Shown piece by piece: positions 57,258 to 64,000 of a stretch of 64,000 nucleotides of DNA; the stretch's first letter is position 1; each line of letters opens with the position of its first letter. Source of the stretch: Pagrus major (taxonomy: Eukaryota; Chordata; Actinopteri; Spariformes; Sparidae); assembly GCF_040436345.1 (NCBI RefSeq), contig NC_133223.1:5473847-5537846 (forward strand), in the 5' to 3' direction. The position numbers and the translations under genes were made by a program. Under the pieces are notes generated by a model that saw only the letters and a program-made list of their open reading frames with translations, made no database searches and was not told where the DNA came from.

Positions 57258-60200
57258 CTACTTAAAACAGCTCATTCAGCACAATATACTCCTTGACAGT
57301 CCAACCATGGTTGAATGGCAGTGGAAGACCTTGATGAACTTACACCTGACAACAAATAATTACATTTTGAACAAGCAGTGTCACCTCTCTGGTTGGTAGG
57401 GAAGGAGCAGAAGCTAGTACTGGTGCTTGAGAGGTAACAAGTAGACCTACTGTAGATAATACTGTAGATCCATTGCATATCCCAGGTAGAGACACATCTG
57501 AGATGTGCAGTGGATTCTTCTGGAATTGTTCAGAGCCACCGGCAAGGTGAGGGGAGACTCACAAGCCACCGGCTGAGCAGCACTTTATCAGAGGCATCCC
57601 CTGAGACCAAGAGGGTCATCTCTGTACACCTGCATACTACAGAGATGAGGATGAGGAGCAGAGCAATGACCTTCTGTCTGGAACAGTGGACTCATTGTTG
57701 CCAGGAGACCCAAGAGGCCAGCCCAGCCGGTCTTCATGTGAGTTGGACTCGGAGAATGCCACATGTGTCCCTCGACACATTTGATCTGCCCTCTTACCAT
57801 CACCTGGGGTCTTGAACTCTTGAGTATGAGAAATATTTCTGTTGCAGATATGAAGTGCTGAGGACCTGCACAAGCGCTTCAGTCCAGCGTTCCTCCTTGA
57901 AAGAAACGTTCTGTGGACACGGGCCCTGAGAGATGAACTTTGCCAGCTCACGTCTGGATCCTTCAGGAGGTGTTGGAGGATGTGAGCAGGAAGAAGAAGT
58001 CATAATTTAAGTAATGTCAAACTGTCACTTTCCTGAAAACTGAGACAGTTGTACATTTGAGATCTAACTGCAGGCCTGCTATTGGCTTTAATATTTACCT
58101 TCATTACTTCACTTTGTAGCAACATTATTTTGAAGATTATATGCAGCTCTGCCAATTGTGTACTGCAGGATTTCCCACAGTGACCTGACAGGCGCAGGAA
58201 ATAAAGCCCGTACGCCTTTTCATCCTCCTCGCAGACAGACTTGTTACGTCTTTACGATCCTTTTTCCAAATGTACGAATTCTTTATGTGATGCAGGCGAC
58301 CCAGGGTGCACCGCAAGTATTTCAAATATTCAGTGAAGGTTTTCATCAGACTCAGCTGAGAGCAGGAAATAGGTCACTTCTCCAGATTGCAACTGGAGAT
58401 GTAAGAGGTTAGAGGCCAGGTTTTCTTTCCATAGACACACAAACACAGCCCAACCTCTGGGACACAGGCAGCTCTTTGACCGCCACTGCAGGAAGTGACT
58501 GTTAGTCCTTTTGCATCAACAGTGGCTGGGAGAGGGAGCGCTCCAACACTCTGTCCAGTCTCCCTGCATGCTACCACATATCATATCAGTCACTGCATTC
58601 CTAATGAGGTTACTGAGTTTAGTGTGACGACCCTATAGCTGTGTAGACAATAATTTCTCCAGAGCAGAAAAACGATCTTGGCTGGATGTAAATCTGCAGG
58701 CATGCTTTAGTCTGTGTCAAATCTGAAAAAAGCCTGTAACAGTTTGTGTTATCATGGCTTGGTTTAGTGTTAAATGTGATCTGTTCGGTTTAATTTGTGC
58801 AAGCCTCTGTCATGATTCTACATTTGGAAAATCTGGCAAAAAATAAGCTTTATGAGTGCAGGTTTAAATCCAAAAAGCTGAGGGTTGAATAACTCCAACT
58901 CCAGACGTGATGCCCAGCTGCTCTTAAACAACTGGGACTATGTTTGTAGACATTTGACGGATTACACATCCGTGTCCAGTCCAGCTCACTCTCCCCTTCT
59001 GCTTGTTTCCCCACAAAACATGGAAGAGAGAGGAGGATGTGTGAAACACTTCTCTGCACACTCTCACTGCAGACAGGAAATATTTGGATGTGCACAAAAG
59101 GTCTGATTGCTTTCAGATGTCAGATATCATCTGCTCTGGGAACATTTAGTTTATTTTCAACTCTTTTTATAAAAAGGGCAGCATTAGTCAAGCTCCTGTT
59201 TGTTTTGTCCTGTTTGAGTTCACTGTCTTGCGCATTTGCATGATATGGTGCAACAACTATCCTTCTAAAAATAACCCAACAGCTCATTTCCCCTTCATAA
59301 AATCTCCAAATATTTACCTAAGCCTGTTTAAATGCGATGTTGAAATCCAGTCTGTCTCCAGGCAGAAAATGACAAAATGCATTTACGGTCTGTCTCTGTT
59401 CTTGGTTTAATGAAAAATATATTCTTCATCCTATAATTGTTCCTTTTAAAGGAATAGCGAGGCGGTGATTCACCTTAAATGACACTTTCAGGGGGGCTGA
59501 TGCTTCACTAGCTGGTGGTGCCAACCACAAGATGTAGAGGAGGGACAGTAATCTCAGCTCTATCTAGTCTTTGAGTCATACACAGTTCTTCCCACTGCAT
59601 TTACTGACATTTAACTGGTGCAAGAATCAATCAGGCATGCAGATGTGGTCATTTCTTGTATATTGTATACGATAAGTAGATTATGTTTATGTTACTCCTC
59701 TTTTTAATGTGCTTCTAAAACATAGAACGCTGACAGAACAATCACTCCTCATGGTCCACTTTGTAACTTTTCTGGAGCTTTTGATCATACCACGTGATCT
59801 TCATCAGTAGGTGGAGTTTGCCCAGTTGTCCTTGAACTTCAGATGTTGCATTGTCCATTTCCTTTAAGTTCTTTAATGACATCACATCAGTGTTGGCTTA
59901 CAGGTTGAGTTTCATAGTTTATTCTCGACTTTGGACACAAAAGTTGACAAAACGGTCTCATCTCAAGGTCCATTAAGTGGCTGTTCTAGAGATTTCAGTC
60001 ATCTCAAAGGACATTTTTACCCCGTCTTTTGCTACTGAGTCTTTAAAGTGTATATGAACAAAACTTTTCTCATTTATGTGGCCTTCATAGTCAGTATAGT
60101 ATCGTGATGAACTGAAAAGCGAGGCCATGGATGCATTCGACTGTTCTCAGCTTTTCTTTCTTTTTCATCCTGCTCAGCTGTAGCAGTGCAAGATGTGAAT

Positions 60201-63200
60201 TAACTCAGTGATGTGCAATCTGCTCAGCAGAGGAAGTGAGCAGCAGGGGGGAGATCCTGCTGCACCAGGCTGCCAGATCTTTGACAGCCTGGTTTCCTCC
60301 TTTCATTGGCTCTGTCTCTTGTGTACTCCTCAGTCTATGGAAGAATATTAATGACAAAATATTTGACAGAGCACTACACAGTCTGCAAGTCAATCTTTGA
60401 GAGTGTACAGGCATAAATTAATAAGAGCAGAATCCGATTGGAGCGTGCAGACCTGACACGCTGGTTCTGCACAAGTCTGCTCTGTCAAGTTCTCCAGCTA
60501 CCACGGCGGCTTCTGAGAAAAAATAATTTTGAATTGCATATTTTAAGCCTGTATGCCTGATTGTCAGTTCGTTTTTTTTAAATCAGTGAAATGATAACAA
60601 TTTGTCACATTCCTGTGTTTATACATCTTGCAACGTGGAACACAGCAGCATAACATTATCCTAGCATTTGAGCTTCCCACCTTGAGTGTGATGTCAGAGG
60701 AAAATGGCCACCATGTGAATATGGTCTATTAGATGTGTGGGCCTCATTCGTAACTGTTTTTCTTATGGTTCTCTGATAAAAAATGATTCATATAAACAGA
60801 AAAAATAAGAAAACTTTCTATCTGGTTCAGAAAATGACACGTTTATTACTCATTATAAGTTAACACAAAGCTAACAAGTCATGAAAAAGACATACTTTGC
60901 CAACAAAATTGGAAGTGATTTTAGTCTTTATATTTTGATTTTAAAAGATATAACCAAATATTGCTGGTTCAGATTACAGTCTGCAGCGAATGGTTATGAT
61001 GGCATTCTTCCAGCTTTTATTTTGAGGGTTAGCAGCTTTGATCATCATGAGCGTGAGAGTCTGAAACTGTGGGACAAATTTAGTTACACAATTCCCCTTG
61101 CATGCACCATTCATCTGTTCTGCTCACGATTCTGTCCGCTGGCACACACAGCTAATTCTTCCCTCACCAACCTGTGAGTGTGTTTTCTCAGAGGTTGACT
61201 TGCAGGCTGATGAGCGCTTAAACTGTGTTCTCTCAAATTTTTGTCCTTAATATACTTTTATACCACTCTGGCTTTCACTCATGATGGCTGACAGAGTACT
61301 AGAACTGTCTGCTGTATTGTCACGTACTGTATCTTAAATACAGGATTGAATGTTTTGAAAAGATGTGTTATCCAGGGAAGAGAAAAAAGGGCCTACTGTC
61401 TGATGTCAAAGTGGGATTTGTCTTAACAGCTCCTTCTGTGTCGTTTTACCTCCACTTGGCTGCTTGTCCAGGCTGACTGAATGTCTAGAAAAACGTCATG
61501 GAAAAGTTTTTGAGCAAAAGAGGAAGGTCACAGCTCTGAAGGATCTGAACACATTCCACTTCTCCTCCTCTGCCACAGCTGTGTTTATCATGAGCAGTGT
61601 CTAATCTCTCTGTTGAGCAGCGAATCAAAATGTCCAGCAAGACAGCCAAAAGAAATGGAACGACTTAGCAGTACAATAAGTAAATGGAATGGCGGGATAA
61701 AGAGCATGTGCACTTGCTCCAAACATCTGTTTTAAGGCATGGGGATGGATATCGGATGAGGCCTTGTGTTGTTGAGTTCTCTTCTGTCAGGATGCCAGGT
61801 CATCTCAAGAGTGGTGAGCTGGATATCAGTATCTAGATAAAGAGGAAGCACTTGGTTGAATTTGACCAGGCAGAGACACTCTGACTCACAGACTGATAAA
61901 ATATCAGCTAATACAGTTGAGCTGCTTTTATACCTTCCCTTATTTGAGCATTATTGTGGGTAGAGTAAGATGGCTCCTTGAAGATAAGAGGATGTTGGTT
62001 TTTGGCGCTCTAAATCCCCCAAAATCTGTACTTTGCTTGTGATTTGGTTTTCATTTGGAGTCGTTTTTCTAGCCACCTGACAAATACAGGTCCAATGTTC
62101 ACTTACCTTGGGAAAAATATCTGGTGCATCACTCATTAGCTAGTTGCTAAGTTTGTCTGTGTGCCTGCCATTTGGTGTTGTGTGGGTAGTGCACAGTAGG
62201 TTTATCAGAGCCTTATGGAACATCTGGAGAGAACACTGATTAGAGGTATGAAATTGGACCAAAATGGTAAAGTTGTGGGCTGCAAAACCAAAACAATAAG
62301 CTGAAAGACACTAAAACCCTCTGGAGAGCTTAGGGGACCTGCAGACTTGGGTGATAATTTGCTGTCTTTTTGCCACTTTTATCGACACCCTTTGGTTAAA
62401 CAAAAAGTTTGTGTTCAGCCAGATTATGGTGTGATAAATAAATAAATGTTATGGTGTCTCTTCCTCTTGTTTACCAGTGCTATGGCTCAAATTTAAACAC
62501 TTTTTGGAACTCTGGCCTTCCTTTAAGATTACGCCCAAATCAGTGTTGACTTTGGTTGGATTACTGGGAAATCTTCTCTCTACTGGGAGTATTTCCGTTA
62601 CGTGAATTGAACTGGTAACGGGGAAATCCTGAAGTGGAATATTTTTTTGTAGTTATTATCTGAACTGAACTGAATTTCTTTAAACAATTTTGTGTTCACT
62701 GAAATCTTATCATTACCTTTGAAAAACACACTGATGGTTTGTTTAGTTTGTTTAGATTGAGTGATCCACTGCTCAAATAAACATTTTTTATGTTAGTTCA
62801 CCTTAAAGTTGCAGAAATAGCATAGAAGAAGACCAGGCAAAACTAAAGAGCTGTAGGCCAATATGCAGACATGCATCCTCTCTCACACAAACAATAGGCA
62901 GAGCAGAGTGTTTGTAGACCTGGCAGTGGCTCGTCAGGACTTGTTGAACAATAAGCCAATGTCAGAGCATCTCCACTTGTTGCACTTGTTAGAGTTTGGT
63001 GAGGATAAAACAACAACCCCCTCACCTCTCATCCCTCTGAATGGCCGAGCAGCAGTGGTGTCATTTGAGGACACTTTCCCAGGGCTGGTACTGTGAGTCA
63101 GCCACAGGCCACTCGTCATGCCGGCCTCCACTGACCAAGATTTGGGAGTGGTGCTCCAGACTCTTCACCACAAACAAAAAGCATTAATTTGATTAGTCTC

Positions 63201-63767
63201 ACTTTTTCCTCCTTAAAAATGTCTATACTGAACAAATGAGAGGGAAGTGTTAATACAAAAATAGAAAGAATTGATGGCATGTCTGTGAGTCCAGACAGTG
63301 TGTTGCACAACCGTGACCACTGTGTTGATGATTAGACGGATTGTTTTCCTGTTGATTTCGAGAAGTCTCCGTGACCTCTTTGAGGATCTGGGTTTAATTA
63401 CAGGCTCCACTTCTCTTCCCCACTGTGTCAGTCTGAGGCTGAGTGGCAGCATAATCTGATTGTTGTCATCCACAACTGTCATGTGTGCGTGTTGCACTGA
63501 GGGAGCAGCCACTCCTAGACACACAACAGTGATTTCATTTGTTGTTGACCCAATTTTCTCTTCAGTCTTCACTCCTCACAATTCAGAATTCTGTCTTCAA
63601 TGTTTCTCCATTTGAGCTGCTTAGAAAATGAACTGTAATGGCAGCTTTTGGAAACAATTTGTCCCTTTTATTGCTTTTTCCAAAAGATTTATGACATAAT
63701 AAAATGAAGGCTCTCAAAAATATCTCTGATCATAGTAACTGCCGACCCCCTGAAGCACATGGCTGAC

Positions 63768-63850
63768 ATTAGGGCTGCAACTAACATTTCTTTTTTACTG
63801 TCAATTATTCAAATGATTATTTTCTCAATGAATTGAGTGATAATGTGTTA
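63768..63850. repeat. End fragment of the 'GGGCTGCAACTAA' MITE
   Basis: attagggctgcaactaacat followed by gtcaattattcaaatgatta is a typical terminus of this family. It is truncated or continues with divergence towards the window end. Confidence 0.65.
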
Positions 63851-64000
63851 ATGTGGTGGGGTTTAAAAAAATCAATGATCTGATTCAAAGCGATCTTTAT
63901 CTGAATGATCTGATGATGTTTCATATTATCTCAAGACTGATTTTTAATAAATGCCTTTTCCCATGGATGCGTGGTACATTGTCTGTATTTAACACCCACC

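Larger units (their letters stand above)
42054..64000 (+). other. itgb5: itgb5 intron 11 (at least 21.9 kb, continues beyond window)
   Basis: I searched the frames here for the rest of the I-EGF cysteines, the membrane segment and the tail motif KFQSERSRARYEMASNP-like, and found none. The interval holds dispersed repeats (entries at 43802, 44125, 48821, 51480, 53255, 57195 and 63768), a pyrimidine tract at about 43218-43290 and otherwise featureless sequence. Open frames of up to 172 codons (56340-56858, - strand) show no family resemblance. Confidence 0.75.

Noticed and set aside
63213..63572. 119-codon - strand frame
   Set aside because: No domain, signal peptide or splice-bounded structure; composition is like its surroundings.
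42054..64000. A CRISPR array, phage, toxin or bacterial defence system
   Set aside because: No regular repeat-spacer structure and no bacterial gene organisation. Everything seen is vertebrate intron and mobile DNA.

Overview
This is 64 kb of vertebrate nuclear DNA, almost certainly from a ray-finned (teleost) fish, probably a percomorph. It is intron-rich and AT-biased, carries long (CA)n, (GATA)n and (AT)n microsatellites, and is littered with short inverted-repeat elements of kinds I recognise from spiny-rayed fish genomes. Two protein genes lie head to tail on the + strand. I see no operon, phage, CRISPR or other bacterial structure.

Layout. 1-7.6 kb: no gene; repeat fragments, a decayed LINE reverse-transcriptase piece (about 1.85-2.25 kb), a hAT-like end, a GATA microsatellite and a 23-bp-arm palindrome. 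7.8-18.5 kb: a complete gene that I call rbm44 (RNA-binding motif protein 44). I assembled 20 coding exons by splice sites and phase into a 931-residue protein with an N-terminal conserved block, a short coiled coil, one RRM and the C-terminal helical domain shared with TTC3/DZIP3. 18.5-19.4 kb: short intergenic gap with a common fish repeat and a 210-bp MITE. 19.4-20.1 kb: GC-rich promoter/5' UTR. 20.08-42.05 kb: the first 11 coding exons (568 residues, all junctions in phase) of itgb5, integrin beta-5, from signal peptide through PSI, hybrid, beta-I domain and the first I-EGF modules. 42.05-64 kb: no further coding exon recognised. This is intron 11 of itgb5, at least 21.9 kb long, and the 3' part of the gene lies beyond the window.

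The two genes have unrelated jobs: RBM44 is a germ-cell RNA-binding protein of intercellular bridges in mouse, and integrin beta-5 is the partner of alpha-V in RGD-dependent adhesion. Their adjacency is positional.

The most striking non-genic structures are two well-delimited inverted-repeat transposons. One is a 669-bp element at 28412-29080 with 197-bp terminal inverted repeats that appear identical base for base, a 6-bp target duplication and a truncated ORF remnant inside. The other is a 1176-bp fold-back element at 9699-10874 in an rbm44 intron, with an exact 8-bp target duplication and 95-bp tandem subunits in its arms. I found no convincing new biological system. Gene and repeat-family names come from remembered sequence, not from a database search.
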